Notes: generated by a model not told the origin, from the letters alone. Positions 35,271 through 43,370 are shown, counted from the stretch's first letter. The stretch is 64,000 bases of DNA from Eikenella corrodens (GCF_003990355.1 NZ_CP034670.1:1364001-1428000), one strand, 5' to 3'. A program made the numbers and translations.

Positions 35271-35461
35271 TATATGCAGGTGAGAGCCAAACGCAACGCC
35301 CGCCTTAAAATATTCTGTTGTAAGTACCGCCTGCCTGCACTTTAAACCTGCCAACCCCGCCCTTATTTGCCGCTTAGAATTTACCCAAGGCCGACTTGCC
35401 CGCAAACCCCGCTTGCGCCACAATAAGCCCATCCCGCATAACACAGAAAAAGGAATAAACC

Positions 35462-35812
35462 ATGTCTGATATTGATCACAGCGATCCCATTATCTTCACT
35501 GAAAGCTGCTGCAATAAGGTAGCCGAGCTGATTGCCGAAGAAAACAACCCCGATTTGAAACTGCGCGTGTTCGTGAACGGCGGTGGCTGCTCCGGCTTCC
35601 AATACGGTTTCACTTTCGACGAAATTGTGAACGACGACGACTTCCAAATCGAAAAAAGCGGCCTCGTTTTCCTAATCGACCCGATGAGCTACCAATACCT
35701 GCTCGGTGCGGAAATCGACTACACCGAAGGCCTGCAAGGCTCGCAATTCGTTATCCGCAGCAACCCGAATGCCGTAACTACTTGCGGCTGCGGTTCTTCA
35801 TTCTCGGTTTGA
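35462..35812 (+). CDS. erpA: Iron-sulfur cluster insertion protein ErpA
   Basis: A-type carrier that delivers Fe-S clusters to apoproteins. 116 residues; three cluster cysteines are in NGGGCSGFQYGF (near 41) and the C-terminal TTCGCGSSFSV (near 107-109). Length and the SQFVIRSNPNA block are typical for ErpA. Ribosome site AAAAGGAATAA. Followed by a DUS terminator and a Correia element. Confidence 0.95.
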   Translation: MSDIDHSDPIIFTESCCNKVAELIAEENNPDLKLRVFVNGGGCSGFQYGFTFDEIVNDDDFQIEKSGLVFLIDPMSYQYLLGAEIDYTEGLQGSQFVIRSNPNAVTTCGCGSSFSV

Positions 35813-35834
35813 TTGCTTCAATCGCATGAATGAA

Positions 35835-35864
35835 AGGCTACCTGAAATTTTCAGGTAGCCTTTT
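35835..35864 (+). terminator. eikDUS inverted-pair terminator after erpA
   Basis: AGGCTACCTGAAATTTTCAGGTAGCC has essentially no loop beyond the A/T centre and is followed by TTTT; 22 bp after the stop. Confidence 0.78.
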
Positions 35865-35962
35865 AAATATAGTGAATTAAATTTAAACCAGTACAGCGTT
35901 GGCTCGCCTTGCCGTACTATTTGTACTGTCTGCGGCTCGCCGCCTTGTCCTGATTTAAATTT

Positions 35963-36675
35963 GGGGCTGTACTAGATTAGCCCTAAATTCCACACCAATC
36001 CCGCAGGATTTTTAGCTGCCTGGACGGTGTACCGAAGTTAAACCGAAATTCGCATTCTTTCAAGAACAGCGGGAAGGATTTGCGATCAATTCCGTTGTAT
36101 TTGCGCAAGACGCGTTTCACCTGATTTCCCAAATTCTCAATGCCGTTGATGTGGTTTTGACGGTCTGCAAATTCCTTGGAATGGTTGATGCGGTAATGGA
36201 TAAAACCGCTTACGTCCAACTTGTCGTAACTGCTCAGACTATCGGTATAAACAATACTGTCCGGCATGATTTTCTTTTTGATGACAGGGAGTAACGTTTC
36301 AGACTTGGCATTATCCACCACAACGGTACAGACCCGTCCGTTGCGTTTCAGGATGCCGAAGACAACCACTTTTCCTGCCGCACCGCGACCACATCAGCCC
36401 TTGCGGTGCCCGCCGAAATAGCTTTCGTCCAACTCGACAGAGCCCTCGAAAACCTCATCGGCAGCCAAGGCCAGATGATGGCTGATGACCATACGGATTT
36501 TGCGGTAGAACAGTGCTGCCGAATTGGGATGGATACCCAAAATATCGGCGGCAGAACGGGCGGTAACTTCGAGTACAAAAAAACGGAGCAGTTCTTTCTG
36601 TACTTTTTTCTTTAATTTGCAGTGTGTTATCTTCATATTTTGAGGGTAACACATCTGCTAATCTAGTACAGCCCC
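35963..36675 (-). mobile_element. IS1016-like insertion sequence (IS1595 family)
   Basis: 713 bp with 18-bp perfect inverted ends GGGGCTGTACTAGATTAG (35963-35980) and its complement at 36658-36675. Flanks are TTAAATTT (35955-35962) and TTGAATTT (36676-36683), an 8-bp target duplication with one later change, as expected for this family. It contains one transposase gene with a premature stop. Confidence 0.9.
35983..36654 (-). pseudogene. IS1016-type transposase, in-frame UGA
   Basis: A single frame of 223 codons. The first 86 codons carry the N-terminal zinc-free DNA-binding part (ITHCKLKKKVQKELLRFFVLEVTARSAADILGI, LDESYFGGHRKG), then TGA at 36394-36396, and the frame resumes in phase with CGRGAAGKVVVFGILKRNG, the DDE-like IVYTDSLSSYD and HINGIENLGNQVKRVLRKYNG. 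Only the single stop breaks it, so the copy is presumably inactive or mobilised in trans. Confidence 0.85.
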
Positions 36676-36791
36676 TTGAATTTAATCCACTATAAGAATG
36701 CTACGGCATTGGTGCGCTTGGCCGTATTACTCATACTGACGGTGACTCGCCGCCTTATCTGTAATCCGCTATATATTGAATGGTATAAAAA

Positions 36792-36813
36792 AGCCGGCTG
36801 GAAACAGCCGGCT
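36792..36813 (-). terminator. Rho-independent terminator of glyA
   Basis: AGCCGGCTG, GAAA loop, CAGCCGGCT; on the minus strand it is followed by TTTTTT. It lies 37 bp beyond the glyA stop. Confidence 0.88.
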
Positions 36814-36849
36814 AGTTTTATTTCAAGCGAGGCAATCTAAGCTATCTGC

Positions 36850-38100
36850 TTATGCGCCGTACACAGGGAATTGGTCGCACAAGGCTTTCACTTCGCCAGC
36901 CACGCGCGCCAGGTTGGCTTCGTCTTCGGGTTTGTCCAGCACATCGGCCACCAGATTCGCCAGTTTGCGGGCGGCAGCTTCGTCGAAGCCGCGGGTGGTG
37001 ATGGCGGCGGTGCCTACACGGATGCCGGAAGTAACGAAGGGTTTTTCCGGATCGTTCGGGATGGCATTTTTGTTGATGGTAATCAATGCCTTGCCCAGTG
37101 CAGCTTCAGCAGCTTTGCCGGTGATGTGTTTCGGGTGCAGATCCACTAGGAAAACGTGGCTTTCGGTGCGGCCGGAAATGATGCGCAGGCCGCGTTTTAC
37201 CAGCTCTTCGGCCATGGCGGCGGCATTGATCTTCACCTGTTTGGCGTATTGCTTAAATTCGGGCGACAGGGCTTCTTTGAAGGCCACGGCCTTGGCGGCA
37301 ATCACGTGCATTAGCGGGCCGCCTTGCAGGCTGGGGAAAATAGCGGAGTTGAGCGCTTTTTCGTGGGTATTGTCGCGGCACAGAATCACGCCGCCGCGCG
37401 GGCCGCGCAGGGTTTTGTGGGTGGTGGTGGTAACGAAGTCGGCGTGCGGCACGGGGTTGGGGTATTCGCCGGCGGCAATCAGGCCGGCATAGTGTGCCAT
37501 ATCCACAAACAGATACGCGCCCACTTTATCGGCGATTTGGCGGAAGCGTGCCCAGTCGATTTCCAAGGCGTAGGCGGAGGCGCCGGCCACAATCATTTTG
37601 GGTTTGTGCTCAAGCGCGAGGCGTTCCACTTCGGCGTAGTCGAGCACTTCGTTTTCGTCCAGGCCGTAGGTGATGGCGTTGTAGAGCTTGCCGGAAATAT
37701 TTACTGATGCGCCGTGGGTGAGGTGGCCGCCGTGGGCGAGGCTCATGCCGAGGATGGTGTCGCCGGGTTTCAATACGGAGGCATATACGGCTTGGTTGGC
37801 CTGTGAGCCGGAGTGGGGTTGTACGTTGGCATAGGCGGCGCCGAACAGTTTTCTCACGCGTTCGAGGGCAAGCTCTTCGGCCACGTCTACGTGTTCGCAG
37901 CCGCCATAGTAGCGTTTGCCGGGATAGCCTTCGGCGTATTTGTTGGTGAGCTGGCTGCCTTGGGCTTCCATCACGGCGCAGCTGACGTAGTTCTCGGAGG
38001 CAATCAGCTCAACATGGTCTTGCTGGCGCTGTTCCTCGGCGGCAATGGCAGCGGCAAGTTCGGGATCGTATTTGGCTATGGTAAGGCTGTGGGAAAACAT
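36850..38100 (-). CDS. glyA: Serine hydroxymethyltransferase
   Basis: PLP enzyme interconverting serine and glycine with tetrahydrofolate, main one-carbon source. 416 residues; PLP lysine in VTTTTHKTLRGPRGG near residue 229, ENYVSCAVMEAQGSQLTNKYAEGYPGKRYYGG near 36-67. Strong ribosome site AAAGGAGA before the ATG. No riboswitch-like fold was recognised in the leader 38101-38200. Confidence 0.96.
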   Translation of the reverse strand: MFSHSLTIAKYDPELAAAIAAEEQRQQDHVELIASENYVSCAVMEAQGSQLTNKYAEGYPGKRYYGGCEHVDVAEELALERVRKLFGAAYANVQPHSGSQANQAVYASVLKPGDTILGMSLAHGGHLTHGASVNISGKLYNAITYGLDENEVLDYAEVERLALEHKPKMIVAGASAYALEIDWARFRQIADKVGAYLFVDMAHYAGLIAAGEYPNPVPHADFVTTTTHKTLRGPRGGVILCRDNTHEKALNSAIFPSLQGGPLMHVIAAKAVAFKEALSPEFKQYAKQVKINAAAMAEELVKRGLRIISGRTESHVFLVDLHPKHITGKAAEAALGKALITINKNAIPNDPEKPFVTSGIRVGTAAITTRGFDEAAARKLANLVADVLDKPEDEANLARVAGEVKALCDQFPVYGA

Positions 38101-38233
38101 GGTTTGGGTCTCCTTTGGCAGACAATGAATGGATGCTGGCAGAAAGCGTAGGATAAGCTGAACAAAAAACCGATCTTACCCACAACCGCGCCGTTCGCAC
38201 TACCGACAGTTGGTTGGGGAAGGAAGAAGTTGT

Positions 38234-38398
38234 TTAGCTCATGCTAAGCGGTATTGTAGCCGAATTCGGTGCCGATAGCGAAAGCCCTTTGCTTCCTTCT
38301 TCGGCGGCTGGCCTAGGTACGGCTGCATAGGCTTGGCTGCCTACGGCGGCCAAGGTAGTGCCCAACAGGGCAATTTTGCTTGATTTTGATTTCAACAT
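38234..38398 (-). pseudogene. Truncated phage major coat protein gene (left copy)
   Basis: The first 28 codons (from ATG 38398, MLKSKSSKIALLGTTLAAV) equal the intact coat gene at 44641-44844, up to the repeat boundary at 38315. Beyond it the frame runs into unrelated sequence and stops at 38234. It marks where the left prophage copy lost its structural half. Confidence 0.8.
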
Positions 38399-38594
38399 TT
38401 CAAAAGTCCTTAATGGTTTCGCCATCGCCTCACGTGTACGCTATACCGCTTCCACGTGTGGCGTTGGCGTGCCCCTTTCGGGGCAGGCTGCGCCGCTGAA
38501 AACAGAGATTTGGCCGGCGGCGTTACGACCAAATAAAGAAATGGTGGGAGTGTTTACAGGGCTAGAAGGCACACCCCCGAAGCCTTAGAAATGG

Positions 38595-38861
38595 CTAACA
38601 GGTTTCATCCTGATAAAACACATAATCCTTATAAGCCCCGACTTGTACCTTGATTCTTACCACCTGATCGCGTTTGTACTGTTCGTACAACGCGGGATTC
38701 TTGGTGCGAACAGAAAGCACTTGAGTGCCACTATTTTCATTACGAACCAGCAAGCCGACATGGTCGCTTACCGTCTCCGTGCCATCATCACGGCGGCGGC
38801 GTTTCTGGAAAACGCGGTCAAACAAACCAACAACATAAAAGCCTTGTTTCATTTCAGACAT
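38595..38861 (-). CDS. Phage ssDNA-binding-like protein (left copy)
   Basis: Identical to the gene at 45041-45307; see there. 88 residues from ATG 38861 (MSEMKQGFYVVGL), which has AAAGGGG upstream; a frame five codons longer overlaps the rep stop. Confidence 0.68.
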   Translation of the reverse strand: MSEMKQGFYVVGLFDRVFQKRRRRDDGTETVSDHVGLLVRNENSGTQVLSVRTKNPALYEQYKRDQVVRIKVQVGAYKDYVFYQDETC

Positions 38862-38872
38862 AAAAGCCCCTT

Positions 38873-39949
38873 TCATGCAGCCAATGGCTGCGAAGTTTCG
38901 AGAAAATCACCAAATGCCAAGATTTGGTGGCGGTTGAGGAATGCCCACTTACTGCCGATAGCATCCCGTAAAAAATCGTCGTAATCGTCCGTATCCATGC
39001 GGTGGGGCAGAATGCGCCCACGCTTTAAACTGGACTGTTTCAAATAATCTTTAAACGCCAAAAACCATTGCTTCAGGCATTCGCGCCAATGCCGAGAACC
39101 AGCAGAGACAAAGGAAAAACAGCTATTGGCGCGTTTCCATTCCTGCTTCTTGTCCATGGAACAGCGAACCAAGCGAAAACCCTTGTGTTCAGGCTTGCGC
39201 GCCGCCAAGGATTTGCCGACATACTTCGCCACATAGGCAGCAATGCCCTTCGCCCCGCCTTTGATAGGTACGACCTGAAAACGCCCGAATCCGTAGGCTG
39301 GCAGACGCTCGCGCCACAGCTTCCACAAGGCACGCAGCCGAGGGCTGGCGCTTGAGTAATCGCCGTTTGCCACTGCCTGAAAATCAAATCCCGTGCGGCA
39401 GTCAAAACCGAGATTGACGACAAAATGGAAATGGATACGACCTGACTTATGCAGCTCGAACACACCCACATAGCCTTCAATCTGATGCCGCAGGAAATTG
39501 CTGTTCAGGCTGTTGAAACGGCGAGATGCTTCGCGCGGGTCGGTAACATGGTCGGGGAAAGTCAGGGTAACGAAAGCGCAGTTATCGATACCGTAGGCAT
39601 CAATCAAACCGTGAATGTTCATTTCCAACGCAGCAGCAGACTTTCTACCGCTGGTTGAAAATTCCTGCGTTTCTTGGTGTGAAAAATCGTGGAAATAAAC
39701 GGGGGGAACTTGTTCAGAAATTGAATTGTTACTATTAAGACAAGGAAGGGTCGCTGCGCTTCCTGCGGAAGCTCCGCGCCCCCCTGCCGCGGCTACCGCG
39801 CAGGCATCACAAACGCGGCTGTCAGCAGCAAAGTGCATCAAATCGTGATAGGTATCACATTGAATGCAGCGGCGGCGGTTCAGCATATAACTGCCGTTGG
39901 CACTTATATGCTGCACCTTACCTGTTTGACGGTAGAGCGGGGCGGTCAT
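38873..39949 (-). CDS. Phage replication initiation protein, HUH type (left copy)
   Basis: Identical to 45319-46395. In this truncated unit the initiator is intact, although the structural genes are lost, so it could act in trans on the complete unit or on an excised circle. Confidence 0.85.
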   Translation of the reverse strand: MTAPLYRQTGKVQHISANGSYMLNRRRCIQCDTYHDLMHFAADSRVCDACAVAAAGGRGASAGSAATLPCLNSNNSISEQVPPVYFHDFSHQETQEFSTSGRKSAAALEMNIHGLIDAYGIDNCAFVTLTFPDHVTDPREASRRFNSLNSNFLRHQIEGYVGVFELHKSGRIHFHFVVNLGFDCRTGFDFQAVANGDYSSASPRLRALWKLWRERLPAYGFGRFQVVPIKGGAKGIAAYVAKYVGKSLAARKPEHKGFRLVRCSMDKKQEWKRANSCFSFVSAGSRHWRECLKQWFLAFKDYLKQSSLKRGRILPHRMDTDDYDDFLRDAIGSKWAFLNRHQILAFGDFLETSQPLAA

Positions 39950-40167
39950 GGCAGCAACCCCGTTTCTATGAAACGCTGCCCTTCGAGATGGGCGCAACAA
40001 TAGCCGTAATCGCGCCCGATGGTTTCGCCATCAAGCCCGATTATGGGCTGTTGCAGGGGGTAGGATAGAAACACGCTGCCACCGACAGGAACGCCGCTGT
40101 CGTAGCAGACTAGATGCCATTCGTCGCCGTAGAGACAAACGGACACGGAGCGGTCAGCTTTAGCCAT
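39946..40167 (-). CDS. Phage hypothetical protein, 73 aa (left copy)
   Basis: Identical to 46392-46613; see there. Its stop overlaps the rep start by 4 bp (ATGA). Confidence 0.55.
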   Translation of the reverse strand: MAKADRSVSVCLYGDEWHLVCYDSGVPVGGSVFLSYPLQQPIIGLDGETIGRDYGYCCAHLEGQRFIETGLLP

Positions 40168-40414
40168 TACCACCCCCAATAAAGTTGTGTCCCATCATGC
40201 AGGCTTGTTCAAAGCCTACATCAAAGGTTGCGCCTTTATGATTAACCCATTCGGAAGGGAAGAAAGTAGAAAAGCAAATCTTGCCGTCTTCTTTGAAAAC
40301 GACCTCGTAGCCCTCGATGTCATCGAGCGCTACGGGGAGCAGGTGGGAATCGGTGCGTTTGCGGGTGGTGTTGCTGATTTCGAAAGTGCGGAGAGTGCTA
40401 GAGGAGGAATTCAT
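40160..40414 (-). CDS. Phage hypothetical protein, 84 aa (left copy)
   Basis: Identical to 46606-46860; first gene of the minus-strand replication operon in this copy. Confidence 0.6.
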   Translation of the reverse strand: MNSSSSTLRTFEISNTTRKRTDSHLLPVALDDIEGYEVVFKEDGKICFSTFFPSEWVNHKGATFDVGFEQACMMGHNFIGGGNG

Positions 40415-40427
40415 TTGATAGCCCTTA

Positions 40428-40537
40428 TGTAATTACCTAATTACCTAATTTCTACCAAACATACAATATTTGCCTAAAAATGTAAACAGGTAATTAAATA
40501 TTTACCTAAATAGGCCTATATTCCATTACCTAAAAAC
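40428..40537. promoter_or_regulatory. Phage operator region (left copy)
   Basis: Identical to 46874-46983: repeated TTACCTAA-type motifs in the A/T-rich divergent promoter region between the replication operon and the repressor gene. Confidence 0.5.
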
Positions 40538-40552
40538 CACAGGGAAACCCAA

Positions 40553-40747
40553 ATGGCACGAGTAGGCACAACAAGCTACAACATCAAAATTGATAAGAAA
40601 CTGAAAATTGAAAGACTTGCAATGGAAGCTAGCCTAAAAGTAGGCAGAACCATCAAATGGACGGAACTCATGGACATTCTTGTTACCGAATTCGGCAAAG
40701 ATGCCCAAGAGATGCTGATTCATCGGGAGCAGGAGAAAAATGCGTAA
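40553..40747 (+). CDS. Putative phage repressor, 64 aa (left copy)
   Basis: Identical to 46999-47193. Two copies in the array would double repressor dosage. Confidence 0.6.
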   Translation: MARVGTTSYNIKIDKKLKIERLAMEASLKVGRTIKWTELMDILVTEFGKDAQEMLIHREQEKNA

Positions 40748-41156
40748 TCCAACGCTCATACTGGTAGCCTTGGCTATGCTGGCCGCAGGCTGCACCCGGC
40801 AGGAAGCGCAGAACGCCTACCGCCAAAGCGCCCAATCCGTGACCGAAGGCATTCAGGAATTCACGTTCAGCGGCAAAAGCCGCGAAGCAGAGCCGATAGG
40901 TTCGATTCAGGCTGAATACCCTGAATCGGCACGCTATCAGGGGCAGGAAGGTACAGTTTGGCTCGTAGTGAAAACCAATGTGCTCACCGGACCACCGCAA
41001 GAAGTGAAGCTGGGCAGGACGAGCGGTTTCAAATCATTGGATGATGCGGCGATTGCGGCGGCCAAGCGCCACCGCTTCCGCCCGGCACTGTCTGCAGCAG
41101 GAATGATGATTGAATCTGAAATCGACGTGCCCGTAGATTTCTACCTGAAACGTTAG
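40740..41156 (+). CDS. Phage lipoprotein with TonB C-terminal-like domain (left copy)
   Basis: Identical to 47186-47602; see there. Overlaps the repressor gene by 8 bp. Confidence 0.72.
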   Translation: MRNPTLILVALAMLAAGCTRQEAQNAYRQSAQSVTEGIQEFTFSGKSREAEPIGSIQAEYPESARYQGQEGTVWLVVKTNVLTGPPQEVKLGRTSGFKSLDDAAIAAAKRHRFRPALSAAGMMIESEIDVPVDFYLKR

Positions 41157-41190
41157 GCTACCTGAAAACTCTTTCAGGTAGCCTTTTTGA
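41155..41190 (+). terminator. eikDUS terminator inside the prophage (left copy)
   Basis: AGGCTACCTGAAAACTC and TTTCAGGTAGCCTTTTT; the lipoprotein stop codon TAG overlaps the first base pair of the hairpin. Confidence 0.75.
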
Positions 41191-41234
41191 ATACTGCGCA
41201 GACGCTCACTCTTACGCATCCGCGCATTAAACGT

Positions 41235-41278
41235 CATAATAACAAACTATTATTTCATAATACTTTGTTATTATTATG
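41235..41278 (+). promoter_or_regulatory. Inverted repeat overlapping the DUF3693-like start (left copy)
   Basis: Same as 47681-47724: CATAATAACAAA and TTTGTTATTATTATG, the right arm ending in the gene's ATG. Confidence 0.45.
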
Positions 41279-41605
41279 TTTAATGCCACACAGTGGCTGG
41301 ACTTGTACAAGTTCCATGCCTGCATTTATTCGGACTATCAACTAGCCAAACGTTGGAAGGTACCGCCGACCTACATCAGCCAGTATCGAAAAGGACGGTT
41401 ACGCCTGCCTTTAGCCTTGATATTAGACGTGGCGGAAGTCGTAGGGGTCGAACCTTTGGAAGTCATTGCTTCGCTGGAGTATCCGCGAGCAAGGGAAAAT
41501 CATCAGGCACGAATTAAGCGGGCTTATTTCGATGCGCTGATGAAAACAGTAGTTGATAGAATGGCCGCACAATATCAATCGGGATACCTTCGATATAAAC
41601 GTTAG
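41276..41605 (+). CDS. DUF3693-like phage regulator (left copy)
   Basis: Identical to 47722-48051. Its stop codon overlaps the XerC arm of the internal hybrid att sequence. Confidence 0.62.
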   Translation: MFNATQWLDLYKFHACIYSDYQLAKRWKVPPTYISQYRKGRLRLPLALILDVAEVVGVEPLEVIASLEYPRARENHQARIKRAYFDALMKTVVDRMAAQYQSGYLRYKR

Positions 41606-41631
41606 TTCGTATAATGAACGGTTTCGGTAGT
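41604..41631. other. Internal hybrid att site (dif-like left arm)
   Basis: AGTTCGTATAATG (41604-41616) equals the XerC-binding half of dif at 48050, but the next bases (AACGGTTTCGG) differ from the XerD half. Such a half-conserved site is what is left at a phage-phage junction after XerCD integration into dif (attP arm). Confidence 0.65.
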
Positions 41632-42213
41632 TTATACATCTGCTAAGCAAGGGCTTCGCCCCTTGTATCCCCTTGGGTGTATTGTGTGGCGCGTTGCGCC
41701 CCCCAATACGTGCCTTCGGCACAACAGACTAAGCTACCTGAAAAACCTGCTACAGCATGGGGGACTAGTCCCCCAAACCCCCAAGTCTCACTTGCGACGC
41801 CGCGCGGGGAAGGTTGCCGCTTCGCTTTAACACTTCCCCTTGGGCTAGAGTGTCCTACTGGGTAGCATTGTAAAGGGGGTATTCATAAAGGCTTCGCCTT
41901 TACAAAGCTTCCCCCTTGACAATGCGGCTAACGATGTGGGTTCTTACTGCGCCATGTTTGGTAATTCAGAGTACGATATATTCTGCTTTTGGCTACCATC
42001 CAATGCCAAAACTTGCGGCTCAGACGGCGGAGCGGAAACAGTTGTTTCCGCTCGTTCCGTTTCTATCTTGCGATATGGGTCAAACGGACGTTGTTTGACG
42101 ATGGCGCGACATTCTGCCGTGCTGATATTGGGCAATATGGTGGCTTGCTGGCTGTAGCAGTTACAGCTATCAGCCGAAGCCACACAGGCAACACGGCGGG
42201 GAAAATCTGCCAC
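41632..42213. other. Phage intergenic region with hairpin series (origin/packaging candidate)
   Basis: No credible gene in 580 bp. Consecutive stems are visible: GGGC/GCCC at 41651-41661, GGCGC/GCGCC at 41688-41700, GTGCC/GGCAC at 41710-41722, a perfect 18-bp palindrome TGGGGGACTAGTCCCCCA at 41758-41775, GGGGAAG/CTTCCCC near 41808-41850, and a long stem ATTGTAAAGGGGG/CCCCCTTGACAAT at about 41868-41923 with TAAAGGC/GCCTTTA inside. Filamentous phages keep their packaging signal and strand origins in such a region. A near-DUS (AAGCTACCTGAAAA) is included. Confidence 0.6.
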
Positions 42214-43089
42214 TTAACGAAGGTTATCGTAAATCGGCGCGGTTTCCTGAAGGTTGGCAATCCGTGGACGGTAATCTTCGACTTTCGAGCCCGGGGGTAA
42301 AGGGTTAGAAGCAGCAGCCACGGTAGCAGGATAAGCCGACTGCGGCGGCATATCCGCTACCGCTGCCGATGCCTCCACCACAGCCACAGATTCCGCCTGT
42401 CCTTCTCCGCCATAGTAGCGTTTCACAAACCGCCCGCCAGTGTAATAAACAAACAGAGGTGTGCAGACAAGCAATAAACCGAGACCGTAAAAAATTGGGT
42501 GGAGCTTCTTTTTGAATTTAATATGGACACTGGCCGATTTGTAGTATCTGAACGCCTTCTTGTCTGGTTTGTAAAAGTCAGAAACCACACCTTTGACCGC
42601 GCAGGCGGCGGAAAGGTTGGTTTCGCAACGGTAGAACTCATACAGCTTGGTTCCCACCTGTTTGCGTTCCAAATGCCAATGCTTACCCACCAAATTGCGC
42701 AGATAGCTATCAAGCATGGTTGGGTGCTGCACCATCAAAATCAGCGTGAAACCATGGTGGCGCAATTCTTTCAGCGTTTTTATATAGGGCGGCACTTCCT
42801 TAGCAGCGGCACGAGTGGGATAGGCGTAATCTGCCTCGTCAACAATGACTACAGAACCTTCCGGAACAAGTTCATTCAACGGGGCCGACTGAATTTGTTC
42901 CTCAGTCAGACGATGCGCCTTAAGAGCCTTTTCATTAAGTCCGTCAATATGACAAAAATAAAGCGGCCTATCCACCATATCGCCGTCTTCTGTCTCATAT
43001 TTAAAAAGCCCTTCCCTGTTATTAATTATTGATGATACCGCAAACGCCGTTTTGCCTGTGCCGGGTGTCCCCGTTATCAGATAAATCAT
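42214..43089 (-). CDS. Zot-like assembly ATPase (phage pI)
   Basis: Inner-membrane ATPase that drives phage extrusion. 291 residues: Walker A GTPGTGKT at 7-14, Walker B-like VVIVDEADYAYPTR near 80-95, and a single membrane helix near 197-216 (FYGLGLLLVCTPLFVYY) followed by a periplasmic tail. This layout is that of Zot/pI proteins. The name zonula occludens toxin is historical; nothing here indicates toxicity. Overlaps the upstream gene by 4 bp. Confidence 0.92.
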   Translation of the reverse strand: MIYLITGTPGTGKTAFAVSSIINNREGLFKYETEDGDMVDRPLYFCHIDGLNEKALKAHRLTEEQIQSAPLNELVPEGSVVIVDEADYAYPTRAAAKEVPPYIKTLKELRHHGFTLILMVQHPTMLDSYLRNLVGKHWHLERKQVGTKLYEFYRCETNLSAACAVKGVVSDFYKPDKKAFRYYKSASVHIKFKKKLHPIFYGLGLLLVCTPLFVYYTGGRFVKRYYGGEGQAESVAVVEASAAVADMPPQSAYPATVAAASNPLPPGSKVEDYRPRIANLQETAPIYDNLR

Positions 43090-43370
43090 GAGAACACCCC
43101 AAACATTAGGCGATTCATCATATTCTTAGTCACAATAAAGGTAGCCGCGCCAATTAAATAACCCATGCCGTCGGCAATACCTGATTTGGCAATCAGCAAG
43201 AACATATCGGCCGGAATACTATTCAAAAATCCCGTAACGCCACTTTTGATGTATTCCAACCCATATTCATAGCTGGTAAACGATACGAAAGAAATACCAA
43301 AAGCGGCCATAATCCGACCGATTGCATTCTGAAAAATCTTATTAACAAAATTGGTTAGAGTTTCCATCAT
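43086..43370 (-). CDS. DUF2523 phage membrane protein (pVI-like)
   Basis: 94 residues, three hydrophobic stretches (AAFGISFVSFTSYEYGL, IPADMFLLIAKSGIADGMGYLIGA). DUF2523 proteins sit between the adsorption protein and Zot in many inoviruses and are thought to be the minor coat protein pVI that closes the virion. Start overlaps the previous stop by 4 bp. Confidence 0.8.
   Translation of the reverse strand: MMETLTNFVNKIFQNAIGRIMAAFGISFVSFTSYEYGLEYIKSGVTGFLNSIPADMFLLIAKSGIADGMGYLIGAATFIVTKNMMNRLMFGVFS

Larger units (their letters stand above)
35868..36694. repeat. Correia-type element interrupted by an IS
   Basis: Left part 35868-35962 runs from TATAGTGAATTAAATTTAAA through TTGTCCTGATTTAAATTT; the right end TTTAATCCACTATA resumes at 36681-36694. 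The IS1016-like element is inserted in the A/T-rich right end. Immediately to the right (about 36695-36776) is a degenerate second Correia-like stretch ending CCGCTATATA. Confidence 0.8.
38315..41616. repeat. Direct repeat, copy 1 (3302 bp)
   Basis: Same sequence as 44761-48062 at an offset of 6446 bp, no mismatch noticed on reading. It covers coat gene start, ssDNA-binding, Rep, two small genes, repressor, TonB-domain lipoprotein, DUF3693-like gene and the XerC half of the att site. It ends where copy 2 continues into dif and copy 1 into phage sequence. Confidence 0.92.

Noticed and set aside
38101..38230. Glycine or folate riboswitch before glyA
   Set aside because: No conserved riboswitch core was found; only a ribosome site AAAGGAGA and a simple leader.
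42214..43089. Zonula occludens toxin
   Set aside because: The protein is the phage assembly ATPase (pI type, Walker A, one membrane helix); the toxin name is inherited and no toxin domain is visible in the C-terminal tail.
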